A stretch of 64,000 nt of DNA, taken from the NCBI RefSeq assembly GCF_040744945.1, contig NZ_CP160453.1, positions 7,502,001-7,566,000 on the forward strand, written 5' to 3'. Both the position numbers and the translations under genes were made by a program. This document shows, in pieces, positions 7,422-14,942 of the stretch. This DNA comes from Saccharothrix sp. HUAS TT1. GTDB lineage: Bacteria > Actinomycetota > Actinomycetes > Mycobacteriales > Pseudonocardiaceae. Within the stretch, counting starts at the first letter, position 1. Each line of letters opens with the position of its first letter. The notes beneath the pieces are model-generated. The model saw only the letters and a list, made by a program, of their open reading frames with translations, ran no database searches and had not been told where the DNA came from.

Positions 7422-8315
7422 CTATCCCTTCACAGCCCCGGCGCTGAGCCCCTGCACCAGGAACCGCTGCACGACGGCGAAAACCAGGACAACCGGCACG
7501 GCCGCGACCACGCCACCGGCGGCGAGTGCTCCGAAGTCGGTGTTGAACTCACCCAGCGTGTAGCTCAGGCCGACCGGCAGGGTGAACTTGTCCTGCCGCG
7601 TCGCGAACATGAGCGCGAACAGGAACTGGTTCCACGCGCCGATGAACGCGAACGACCCGACCGCCACCAGCGCGGGCTTGAGCTGCGGCAGCACGACCGC
7701 GAAGAACGCCCGGGTGCGCGAGCAGCCGTCCACCATGGCGGCTTCTTCCAGCTCCACGGAGATGTTGCGGATGAAGCCCGCCATCAGGATCAGCGACAGC
7801 GGCAGCTGGAACGCCACCTCGGCGATGATCAGGCCGGTGATCGAGTTGAGCAGGCCCAACCCCTTGAAGATCACGAACAGCGGGATCAGCATCATCGCGC
7901 CGGGGATGAACTGGCTGCACAGCATCGCCAGCAGGAACACCCGCTGGCCGCGGAACTTGAACCGCGCCAGCGCGTAGCCGCCCATCACCGACAGGATGGT
8001 CACGAATACCAGCACGCCGAGGCCCATGACGACGCTGTTGTAGAAGAAGATGCCGAACCCGATGTCGTTCCACACCGTGTCGAAGTGCTCCAGCGAGATC
8101 GGCCACGGCACGAGCTGCGTCGAGCCGGCCGGCCGGACCGCGAACACCAGCATCCAGTAGAACGGGATGAGCGTGAACAGCAGGTAGAGCACCAGCGGAA
8201 CGCGGATCATCCAGGGCTTGCCCGGCTCCTCGGCCACCGCGCGCCGGCGGCGCTTCGTCGGCTGCCGGGGCGGCGGCGCGGCGTCCACCGGGGGTCGGGT
8301 CAACGTCTCGGTCAT
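7422..8315 (-). CDS. Sugar ABC transporter permease, MalG type
   Basis: 297 residues with six hydrophobic segments after a ~35-residue basic cytosolic N-terminus. The EAA loop reads EEAAMVDGCSRTRAFFAVVLP (broken by the conserved Gly), matching the CUT1-family second permease. The ATG at 8315 overlaps the stop of the first permease (ATGA), so the two are made together and presumably form the heterodimeric channel. It lies between its partner permease and the binding protein in the pectin operon. Confidence 0.92.
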   Translation of the reverse strand: MTETLTRPPVDAAPPPRQPTKRRRRAVAEEPGKPWMIRVPLVLYLLFTLIPFYWMLVFAVRPAGSTQLVPWPISLEHFDTVWNDIGFGIFFYNSVVMGLGVLVFVTILSVMGGYALARFKFRGQRVFLLAMLCSQFIPGAMMLIPLFVIFKGLGLLNSITGLIIAEVAFQLPLSLILMAGFIRNISVELEEAAMVDGCSRTRAFFAVVLPQLKPALVAVGSFAFIGAWNQFLFALMFATRQDKFTLPVGLSYTLGEFNTDFGALAAGGVVAAVPVVLVFAVVQRFLVQGLSAGAVKG

Positions 8316-9187
8316 GCGCGACTCCCGAACTTCGACAGCCGCAGGTAGGCGATCGAGAAGAACAACAGGATCAGGAACCCGGCGACGGTGAGCGCCGAGC
8401 CGTACCCGAAGTTGTGCGAGTCGACGGCCTGCCTGGCGACGTACAGCGGCAGCGTGGTGGTCTGGTTGGCGGGACCGCCGCCGGTGAGGGTGTAGATGAG
8501 GTCGACGTTGTTGAACTCCCACACCGCGCGCAGCAGCGTCGACAGGATGATCGCGTCTTTCAGGTGCGGCAGGGTGACGCTGGTGAAGCGCCGCCACCGG
8601 CTCGCGCCGTCCACCGACGCCGCCTCGTAGAGGTCCTTGGGGATGCTCTGGAGGTCGGCGAGCAGCAGGATGGCGAAGAACGGCACACCGCGCCACAGCT
8701 CGGTCACCACGAGGGCGTCGAACACCGTGTCGGGGTTGCCGAGCACCGAGGTGCCCGGCGAGCCGACGCCCCACTCGGAGAGCACCTGGAAGACGCCGGT
8801 CGACGGGTTGAGCAGCAGGATCCAGATGCCCGTGGTGAGCACGCCGGACACCGCCCACGGCGAGAACACCAGCGCCCGCGCCACGCCGCGGCCGATGAAC
8901 GTCTCGTTCACGATCAGCGCCAGGACGAGGCCGAGCAGCAGCTGCAGGGAGACCTCGACGAACACCCACTTGGCGCTGAACGCCAGGCTCTGCCAGAACA
9001 GCGGGTCGTCGAACAGCATCTGCTTGAAGTTGTCCAGCCCCGCGAAGCCGTTCTTCCACGGCTGCGTGACGTTGTACCGCTGGAGGCTGTAGTAGACGAC
9101 GCTCCCGATCGGGTAGACCAGGAAGACCGCCATCAGCACCAGCGTCGGAGCGATCAGGGCGTAGGGCGCCCAGGTGCGGGTCCTCAT
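8312..9187 (-). CDS. Sugar ABC transporter permease, MalF type
   Basis: 291 residues, six predicted membrane segments. The EAA loop is YEAASVDGASRWRRFTSVTLP, the CUT1 first-permease signature, followed by LIYTLTGGGPANQT, a block typical of this family. The ATG at 9187 overlaps the stop of the PL1-CE8 gene (ATGA), tying transporter synthesis directly to the secreted depolymerase. With the MalG-type partner it should form the membrane channel for the binding protein at 6127-7413. Confidence 0.92.
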   Translation of the reverse strand: MRTRTWAPYALIAPTLVLMAVFLVYPIGSVVYYSLQRYNVTQPWKNGFAGLDNFKQMLFDDPLFWQSLAFSAKWVFVEVSLQLLLGLVLALIVNETFIGRGVARALVFSPWAVSGVLTTGIWILLLNPSTGVFQVLSEWGVGSPGTSVLGNPDTVFDALVVTELWRGVPFFAILLLADLQSIPKDLYEAASVDGASRWRRFTSVTLPHLKDAIILSTLLRAVWEFNNVDLIYTLTGGGPANQTTTLPLYVARQAVDSHNFGYGSALTVAGFLILLFFSIAYLRLSKFGSRA

Positions 9188-11361
9188 GCGGGGTTCCAGT
9201 CGCCGAGGTAGGCGCGCAGGGTGTGCTGCGCGGCCTGGTCGGCCGTGAGCTGCGGCCGGTCGGCGGTGGAGCCGGTGCCCGCGGGGTGGGCGCCCGGGCC
9301 GGAGTTGCGGAACTCGGCGAACCGCGCGTCGCGCCAGGAGAAGCCGGACATGTCGGTCCACGGCGCGGCCTTGACCGCGGCGGGCAGCTTCGTGTCGCGG
9401 ACGACGACCGAGCCGATGGCGTCCGGGTCACCGCCGGGGTGCCACGGGCGACCCAGGAAGTAGGTGCCCGCGGGCGCGTCGCTGAGCACCTTCGAGTTCA
9501 TGATCAGGAAGCCGTGCGGGTTGTCCCGCCGGGTGCTGGCGGCCGTGATGTACCCGCCGGGGTCGCCACCCCGGTCCAGCGCCCGGATGGTGACCTGGTC
9601 GAACACCGCCGTGGCGCGGCCGAAGATGAAGTCGACGTCGCCGACGATCTCGCTGCCCCGGTAGTACTGGCGGGCCTTCACGCCGACCGCCCGCGTGTCG
9701 GCGTACAGCGTGTCCTGGTGGCCGAGGAAGCGGACGCGGTCGTAGTACTGCCGGTCGCCGGTCGCCTTGACCGCCACCGCCTGGGTGCCGGTGATCTCGG
9801 GGTGGGCGGCCCGGTCGAACGAGTTGCTGAACGTCAGGTCGCGGGCGGTGAACCCGTCGGCCTCGATCGTCGCGGTGGCCGAGCCGGTGGTGCCGTGGGT
9901 CGTGCCGTCGGGCTTCTTGGTGCCGTTGGCGTTGTCGTAGTCGATCACGACGTCGCGCGCGGCGCCGGTGGAGCCCTTGAGGGTCAGGTCCCGCTTGGTC
10001 GCGGGCACCCGGATGACCTCACGGTACACGCCCTTGCCGATGGTGACGGCCGTGCCGGCCGGCGCGGCGTCGATCGCGGCCTGCACCGTGTCGAAGTCGG
10101 TGCCCTTGGCCACGTGGTAGCGCTCGCGCCCCAAGGCGCCGGCCTTGAGGTTCTTCACCCTGGAGGCCGGTTCGAGGCCGCGGGTGTGCTCGGGGGTCCA
10201 GCCGGCGTCGCCGGAGAGCCGCGCGGTCGGGTTGGCCGCGTTGAACGCGTCCAGCACGTCGACCGGTCGGCCGTCGACCAGCGTGCCGACCTCGGTGATG
10301 GCCGTGCCGCCCCAGTTGTAGATGAGGTCTTCGACCGAGCCGCCGCCGGCGAGCTTGACGTAGTTGTTCTCCACGTACAGCGCGGACTTCACGCCGACGC
10401 CCCAAGCGTAGACGAACGACGGTCCGGGCTCGAACAGGTTGTTGTAGACGTGCACCTGGCCGAAGCGGACCCGCGGCAGGCGCTCCTCGACGTTGCGGAA
10501 CACGTTGTGGTGCACCGAGACGCGCAGCTTGCCGGGGTCGGTGGTCGAGGTGTTGGACGAGCCGATGAGCATCGTCTTGCCGTGGTCCTCGAACAGGTTG
10601 TGCGACGCCGTGACCAGGTCGGTGCCGCTGGTCATGTCCAGCGAGCCGTCGTGCTGCTGGAAGGGGCGGCCGAAGTAGGACGGCGCCGCGCTGTCCGGGT
10701 GCGGGTGGTCGGTGAAGGTGTTGTGGTCCACCCACACGTTCGTCGCGCGCTGCAACGACACCGCGTCGTAGTCCGAGTTCCAGTTGCCCTCGGCGCCGTC
10801 GGTCGGGCCCCACTGCGGGAAGCAGTCGCGGGTGTCGCGGAAGGTCAGGTTGCGGATGATCACGTTCTGCGCGCCGTGCACCCGGACGTTCGCGCCGGTG
10901 ATGCCCGCGCCGCGGCCGTCGCCGACGATCGTGGTGTCCGAGCCGACGTTCAGCGCGATGGCCTCGGCCTGCCGGCGGGCCGAGGCGGCGCGGGCGTCCT
11001 CCAGCGGGCCGCTCGGCTCGGTGTCGCGCCCCCAAACGGCGGGGTCGTATGCGGCCAGATAGCCCGCGAGCGTGTAGCCGTCCGTGGCATATGTTGCGCA
11101 GTCAGCCCTGACGTCGATGACACCGCGCACCTTGATGATGCGCGGTGCGGGCGCCGCGAGGGCGGCCCGCAGCTCGGCGACCGTGCGCACGACGTGCTCG
11201 GTCGTCGCAGCCGAACCACCGGTGGTGCCGGCACCGCTCGAACCCCAGCCGTCACCGGATTGGAGAACCTGTTTGCCCAGGTCATGACTTGCGTGCGCGG
11301 GTGCCGCCGCGATCACGCCCAGGGCGCAGGAGAGCACGAGCGCAGTACTGAGTATCCGCAT
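9184..11361 (-). CDS. Secreted bifunctional pectate lyase (PL1) - pectin methylesterase (CE8) fusion
   Basis: 725 residues. Signal peptide to about residue 24 (APAHA). Residues ~30-420 are a PL1 beta-helix with VWVDHNTFTDH, SHNLFEDHGKTMLIGSSN and RLPRVRFGQVHVYNN. Residues ~430-710 are a CE8 pectinesterase with FDTVQAAIDAAP, GHQDTLYAD, VDFIFGRATAVF (catalytic Asp) and FLGRPWH. The two activities are complementary: the esterase strips methyl groups so the lyase can cut. It is the first gene of the operon and is followed by overlapping permease genes. The upstream region 11362-11596 holds several palindromes, listed separately. Single-chain PL1-CE8 proteins exist in actinomycetes but are uncommon. 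Confidence 0.92.
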   Translation of the reverse strand: MRILSTALVLSCALGVIAAAPAHASHDLGKQVLQSGDGWGSSGAGTTGGSAATTEHVVRTVAELRAALAAPAPRIIKVRGVIDVRADCATYATDGYTLAGYLAAYDPAVWGRDTEPSGPLEDARAASARRQAEAIALNVGSDTTIVGDGRGAGITGANVRVHGAQNVIIRNLTFRDTRDCFPQWGPTDGAEGNWNSDYDAVSLQRATNVWVDHNTFTDHPHPDSAAPSYFGRPFQQHDGSLDMTSGTDLVTASHNLFEDHGKTMLIGSSNTSTTDPGKLRVSVHHNVFRNVEERLPRVRFGQVHVYNNLFEPGPSFVYAWGVGVKSALYVENNYVKLAGGGSVEDLIYNWGGTAITEVGTLVDGRPVDVLDAFNAANPTARLSGDAGWTPEHTRGLEPASRVKNLKAGALGRERYHVAKGTDFDTVQAAIDAAPAGTAVTIGKGVYREVIRVPATKRDLTLKGSTGAARDVVIDYDNANGTKKPDGTTHGTTGSATATIEADGFTARDLTFSNSFDRAAHPEITGTQAVAVKATGDRQYYDRVRFLGHQDTLYADTRAVGVKARQYYRGSEIVGDVDFIFGRATAVFDQVTIRALDRGGDPGGYITAASTRRDNPHGFLIMNSKVLSDAPAGTYFLGRPWHPGGDPDAIGSVVVRDTKLPAAVKAAPWTDMSGFSWRDARFAEFRNSGPGAHPAGTGSTADRPQLTADQAAQHTLRAYLGDWNPA

Positions 11362-11386
11362 GACGAGGGGCCTTCCCCGGCGAATT

Positions 11387-11404
11387 TGTTCATAAATGTG
11401 AACA
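11387..11404. promoter_or_regulatory. Candidate operator of the pectin operon (TGTTCA-N6-TGAACA)
   Basis: TGTTCATAAATGTGAACA is an 18-bp dyad 25 bp before the PL1-CE8 start, in A/T-richer sequence. A related but weaker dyad (GTTC...GAAC) follows at 11406-11422, in phase at about two helical turns. Position and symmetry suggest a repressor site; the cognate regulator is not identifiable, as no regulator gene adjoins this operon. Confidence 0.5.
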
Positions 11405-11502
11405 CGTTCCAGAAGTGCGAACAGAGTATTGCGAAAGTGTCCGCCACACGTCAACGACGTAACTTCATTCGACGCGCGTTCGACGCCGTGGATCGACTTT
11501 CC

Positions 11503-11524
11503 GTCGAATTCGACTCGAATTCGA
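11503..11524. promoter_or_regulatory. Double TCGAATTCGA palindrome upstream of the pectin operon
   Basis: GTCGAATTCGAC (11503-11514) abuts TCGAATTCGA (11515-11524), two EcoRI-centred palindromes about 150 bp upstream of the PL1-CE8 start. They are conspicuous in a GC-rich genome and could be an upstream regulatory site. No matching site was seen elsewhere in the window. Confidence 0.35.
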
Positions 11525-11550
11525 CGGTCCACAGTGGTCACATATGTGAA

Positions 11551-11582
11551 ACCGCCCCCGACCCGGGTGGGTCGAGGGCGGT
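11551..11582 (-). terminator. Terminator of the TPR protein gene
   Basis: 14-bp stem with one mismatch (11551-11564 with 11569-11582) and a 4-nt loop, about 15 bp beyond the stop at 11597 on the minus strand. Confidence 0.65.
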
Positions 11583-11596
11583 TCGAGGGCTCCCGC

Positions 11597-12547
11597 TCAG
11601 ACGACGGCGGGGGTGAAGGCGGCGATCCGCGAGGACAACGCGCGGGCGTGCGGGTTGTCCCGGTAGCGGTCGGCCAGCAGGCGCAGGGGGCGCAACCGGT
11701 CCGTGACGCGCACCGACCGCACAGCACCGGCCACCGCCAGTGCCTGCCCGCCGACTTCGGCCGCCTGGTCGAAGTCGTGCTCCAGCAAGTGGTTGGCGGA
11801 CAACGCCACCAGGCTGAACGCGCGGCTGCGGGTCATCCCCGCCGGGTAGGCGACCACGGCCGCGCCGAGCGAGTCGATCGCGGTCGAGGTGTGCGCGGCG
11901 TCCACCGTCCGGGCCAGCTCGGTCAACACCACCCCGGTCAGCCCGCACAGGTCCGGCTCGTCGAAGAAGCGCGCCCAACCGGGCGCGGGGCCGGACGGCG
12001 CCCGGTCGAACGCGTCGTGCGCCAGGTTCAGCAGCCGCACCGCCTCGCGCCGGTCGCCCAAGCCCGCGTGCGCCCACGCCTGGTTGGCGTGCAGCATCGC
12101 GACCGCCCGCCGCGAGCCGGACCGGCGGGCCGCCGCCAGGCCGCGGGTGAACCGCTCCAACGCCTCGCGCCACCGGCAGCGGTGCAGCCGCAGCCGGCCG
12201 ACGCGGTAGTGGACGTTGGCCTCCAGGTCGCGGTGCCCGGCCTCGACCGCCAGCGCCAGCGCCCGGTCCCAGTGCCGCGAGGCCGCCTCCGCCCACCCGG
12301 TGTCGAAGCACGTCCACCCGGCCAGGTTGTGCGCGTCGGCCAGCGCGACCAGCAGCCGGCCGCGGACCGCCTCGGCGACCTCGGCCTCCGGGAACCGGTC
12401 GTGCCGGACCGCGCAGGCGACGGCCGCGTCCCGCGACGCGCCGCCGCCCTCCCGGTAGTCCAGGCCGCGCAGGCGTTCGGTCTCGGCCTCCAGGCGCGCC
12501 ACGTCGTCCACGCCGATGTGCGTCGGGATGTGCTGGGGTTCTGCCAT
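11597..12547 (-). CDS. TPR-type sensor domain protein lacking the usual HTH (XRE-regulator remnant or derivative)
   Basis: 316 residues, all helical and rich in Ala, Leu and Arg, with tetratricopeptide-like pairs (e.g. ALERFTRGLAAARRSG, LHANQAWAHAGLGDRREA, around residues 140-190). The opening HIGVDDVARLEAETERLRGLDYREGGG-type block (residues 8-34) is the segment that, in many actinomycete XRE regulators, follows an N-terminal helix-turn-helix. Here that DNA-binding part is absent. ATG 12547 has GAGGTG seven bases upstream; an in-frame extension to 12616 adds no HTH. It may bind peptide or protein partners without DNA binding, or be a truncated regulator. No operon partners. Confidence 0.7.
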   Translation of the reverse strand: MAEPQHIPTHIGVDDVARLEAETERLRGLDYREGGGASRDAAVACAVRHDRFPEAEVAEAVRGRLLVALADAHNLAGWTCFDTGWAEAASRHWDRALALAVEAGHRDLEANVHYRVGRLRLHRCRWREALERFTRGLAAARRSGSRRAVAMLHANQAWAHAGLGDRREAVRLLNLAHDAFDRAPSGPAPGWARFFDEPDLCGLTGVVLTELARTVDAAHTSTAIDSLGAAVVAYPAGMTRSRAFSLVALSANHLLEHDFDQAAEVGGQALAVAGAVRSVRVTDRLRPLRLLADRYRDNPHARALSSRIAAFTPAVV

Positions 12548-12654
12548 CGCCGCACCTCGCAATTCCACTAGAGCGGTGGAAGGGATCCCACAGGGCATGT
12601 GCGTCCGAACACCCATAGTGACACCGCGATCACTCCCGTGGGCCGCCTCTTGCG

Positions 12655-12774
12655 CGGGCCGCAGAAGTTGGTCTCGAACTCGCGCCGGACGTCCTCCAGC
12701 GGCGAGTCCGGGGACGACGCCCGCACCGGTCCGCCGGCGTTGTCGATCACGATCGTGACGTCGTCGGCCAGCGC
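12655..12774 (-). pseudogene. Remnant of a short-chain dehydrogenase gene
   Basis: About 40 residues on the minus strand read as an SDR core: TIVIDNAGG stands for the usual LVNNAG, and EDVRREFETNFCGP matches the conserved helix and NxxGP segment. There is no Rossmann start upstream and no YxxxK downstream; the frame is lost after the GP. It fills the gap between the DUF1992 gene and the TPR gene and is best explained as a decayed SDR gene. Confidence 0.65.
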
Positions 12775-12776
12775 GC

Positions 12777-13178
12777 CTACCCGGCGCGGGCCGCCCGCCA
12801 CTCGGCCACGACGTGCTCCACGTCGAACGGCATCAGGTTGAGCGGCGGGCCGGACATCGGCTTGCGGATCGCGTCCTCGATCCTGGCGTTGACGTCGGCC
12901 AGGAGCGAGCGCACCTCGGCCTCGGTGCGGGCGCGACCGGCGGCCTCGCGCGCGGCGGCGACCTCCTTGCGGAACAGGAGGGACGGCGGGAGGGCGGTGC
13001 CCTCTTCCCGGCGCAGCTTCTCCTTGACCCACCACAGCTCGTCGTGCGGGCCCTGGAGGCCGCCCAGCGGCTTGCCCGCGCCCGGCAGGTCGTCGAACTC
13101 GCCCCGGTCCTGGGCCTCCCGGATCTGCCGCTCGATCCAGGTCTCGAAGCCCACACCGGCCGGTTTCCGCTCGGTCAC
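12777..13178 (-). CDS. DUF1992 (DnaJ-C28-like conserved domain) protein
   Basis: 133 residues. The N-terminal half carries the DUF1992 signature: WIERQIREAQDRGEFDDLPG followed by GKPLGGLQGPHDELWWVKEKL. This domain occurs in bacterial proteins and in eukaryotic DNAJC28; its biochemical role is unknown. The C-terminal half is a basic, helical segment. GTG 13178 was chosen for the GGGGG just upstream; a TTG at 13196 would overlap the sigma factor gene's 3' end. It is cotranscribed, or nearly so, behind the ECF sigma gene. Confidence 0.8.
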   Translation of the reverse strand: MTERKPAGVGFETWIERQIREAQDRGEFDDLPGAGKPLGGLQGPHDELWWVKEKLRREEGTALPPSLLFRKEVAAAREAAGRARTEAEVRSLLADVNARIEDAIRKPMSGPPLNLMPFDVEHVVAEWRAARAG

Positions 13179-13188
13179 ACCCCCGAGG

Positions 13189-14388
13189 CTACCCAAGCGC
13201 CAACCGGGCCGCCTTGTCCATCAGGTACCGCTGCTCGGGGGTGCTCGTCGTGCGCCCGGCCGCCGCCCGGTAGTGCGCCACGGCCCGCGGCACGTCGCCC
13301 GCCATCTCGTGCAGGTGGGCTCGCACCGCGTCCAGCCGGTGGTGACCGGGCAGGCGCTCGTCCAGGGCGTCGATCAGCGCCAGGCCGGCGGCCGGGCCGT
13401 CCACCATGGCCACCGCGACCGCCCGGTTGAGCGACACCACCGGGTTGCCGGTCAGCTCCTCCAGCAGCCCGTACATGCGCAGGATCTGCGGCCAGTCGGT
13501 GTCCTCGGCGCGCCGCGCGTCGTCGTGGATGGCCGCGATCGACGCCTGCACCTGGTACTCGCCGATGGCGCCGCGCTCCACCGCCGCCAGGACCAGGTCG
13601 ACGCCCTCGACGATCAGCTCCTGGTCCCACGCCGACCGGTCCTGCTCGGCCAGCGGGACCAGTGCCCCGTTCGGGCCGGTGCGGGCCGGCCTGCGGGCGT
13701 CGGTGAGCAGCATCAGCGCCAGCAGGCCCGCCACCTCGGGGTCGGACGGCAGCCGGGCGCGCACGGCCCTGGTCAGCCGGATCGCCTCGCCGGACAGCTC
13801 GGTGCGGTGCAGCGAGCCGCCGACGCTGCTGGTGTAGCCCTCGTTGAAGATCAGGTACAGCACGCGCAGCACGGACTTCAGCCGAGCCGCGAACTCGTCC
13901 GGGCCGGGCATGGCGAAGTCCGCGCCACGCAGCTTGAGCTTCGCCCGGTTGATCCGCTGCGCCATGGTCGCCTCGGGCACCAGGAACGCGTTCGCGATCT
14001 CCGCCGTGCTCAGGCCGCCCACCGCGCGCAGGGTCAGCGCGATCGCCGACGCGGGCGTCAGCTCGGGGTGGCAGCACAGGAACAGCACGACGAGGGTGTC
14101 GTCCCGGTCCACCGCGTCACCGGGCGGCGGCTCGCGGGACACCCCCTCCTCGCGGCGGCGGCGGGCGGCCTCGCTGCGGATCAGGTCGGTCATCCGCCGG
14201 GTGGCCACCCGCACCAGCCAGCCGCGCGGGTTGTCCGGCAGCCCGTCGACGGGCCAGTGCCGGGCCGCCGCCAGCAACGCCTCCTGGACCGCGTCCTCGG
14301 CCTGCGCGAAGTCGCCGAACCGGCGGGCGACCGCGCCGAGGACCTGCGGCGCGCACTCGCGCAGCAGGTCCTCGACGGCCCGGTTCAC
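13189..14388 (-). CDS. ECF sigma factor of the ECF42 (DGPF-associated, DUF6596) group
   Basis: 399 residues, about twice the length of a minimal ECF. Region 2 (FGDFAQAEDAVQEALLAA, about residues 24-41) and region 4 (STAEIANAFLVPEATMAQRI, about 135-154) are followed by a long C-terminal TPR-like extension of ~210 residues containing LYLIFNEGYT and LNRAVAVAMVDGPAAGL. This architecture is ECF42, which is regulated through its C-terminal extension rather than an anti-sigma factor. GTG 14388 overlaps the DGPF partner's stop (GTGA), so the pair is translationally coupled. Targets in this group usually include the DGPF genes themselves. Confidence 0.92.
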   Translation of the reverse strand: MNRAVEDLLRECAPQVLGAVARRFGDFAQAEDAVQEALLAAARHWPVDGLPDNPRGWLVRVATRRMTDLIRSEAARRRREEGVSREPPPGDAVDRDDTLVVLFLCCHPELTPASAIALTLRAVGGLSTAEIANAFLVPEATMAQRINRAKLKLRGADFAMPGPDEFAARLKSVLRVLYLIFNEGYTSSVGGSLHRTELSGEAIRLTRAVRARLPSDPEVAGLLALMLLTDARRPARTGPNGALVPLAEQDRSAWDQELIVEGVDLVLAAVERGAIGEYQVQASIAAIHDDARRAEDTDWPQILRMYGLLEELTGNPVVSLNRAVAVAMVDGPAAGLALIDALDERLPGHHRLDAVRAHLHEMAGDVPRAVAHYRAAAGRTTSTPEQRYLMDKAARLALG

Positions 14389-14789
14389 AGGTCGGACGCG
14401 GCGGGCGCCGACATCAGCTCCCGCACCTCGATCGGCTGCCCGATCGGCACGCCGTTCGGGCCGGGCGCGGCGGACGCCTGCGCCGCGATCTCCAGCGCGC
14501 GCTCCAGCGTCGTGTCGACCAGCCAGTAACCGGCCAGCAGCTCCTTGGACTCCGGGAACGGGCCGTCGGTGATGACCGGCGAGCCGACGCCGGTGTGCGT
14601 CACGGTCTTGGCCAGCTCGGGGCCCGCCAGGCCCTGCGCGTCGACCAGCTCGCCGTTGTCGGCCAGCTCCTTGCCCAGGTCCTGCTGGAACCGGATGTGC
14701 GCGGCGATGTCCTCGTGCGGCCACTGGTCCATCGGGACGTCGCAGTTGGCGGTCGGGCCGTAGTTCATGAGGAGCAGGAACTTAGCCAT
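14385..14789 (-). CDS. YCII/DGPF-domain protein, partner of the ECF42 sigma factor
   Basis: 134 residues. It opens with KFLLLMNYG and contains the family-defining ITDGPFPESKELLAGYWL (about residues 80-97). DGPF/YCII proteins are small dimeric ferredoxin-like folds, often expressed from the same operon as ECF42 sigma factors and thought to take part in stress-related chemistry; the true reaction is unknown. The gene lies upstream of, and overlaps, the sigma gene. Confidence 0.9.
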   Translation of the reverse strand: MAKFLLLMNYGPTANCDVPMDQWPHEDIAAHIRFQQDLGKELADNGELVDAQGLAGPELAKTVTHTGVGSPVITDGPFPESKELLAGYWLVDTTLERALEIAAQASAAPGPNGVPIGQPIEVRELMSAPAASDL

Positions 14790-14899
14790 GTGGGACTCCT
14801 AGGGGTCTTCGTTCGCGCCCATCTTGGCGCTTTCACCCCATCGACGGAGCCGGTGCGGCCTCCTCTACACGTTGACATGTGACTTGGGTCACGCGGATA

Positions 14900-14937
14900 G
14901 CTCGCGGTTGTGCCCCGGGTCGGGCACAACCGCGAGC
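14900..14937 (-). terminator. Strong terminator of the GH5-esterase operon
   Basis: Perfect 16-bp stem (14900-14915 with 14922-14937) and a 6-nt loop, 6 bp beyond the stop of the CE3-type esterase gene on the minus strand. Confidence 0.8.
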
Positions 14938-14942
14938 CGCTG

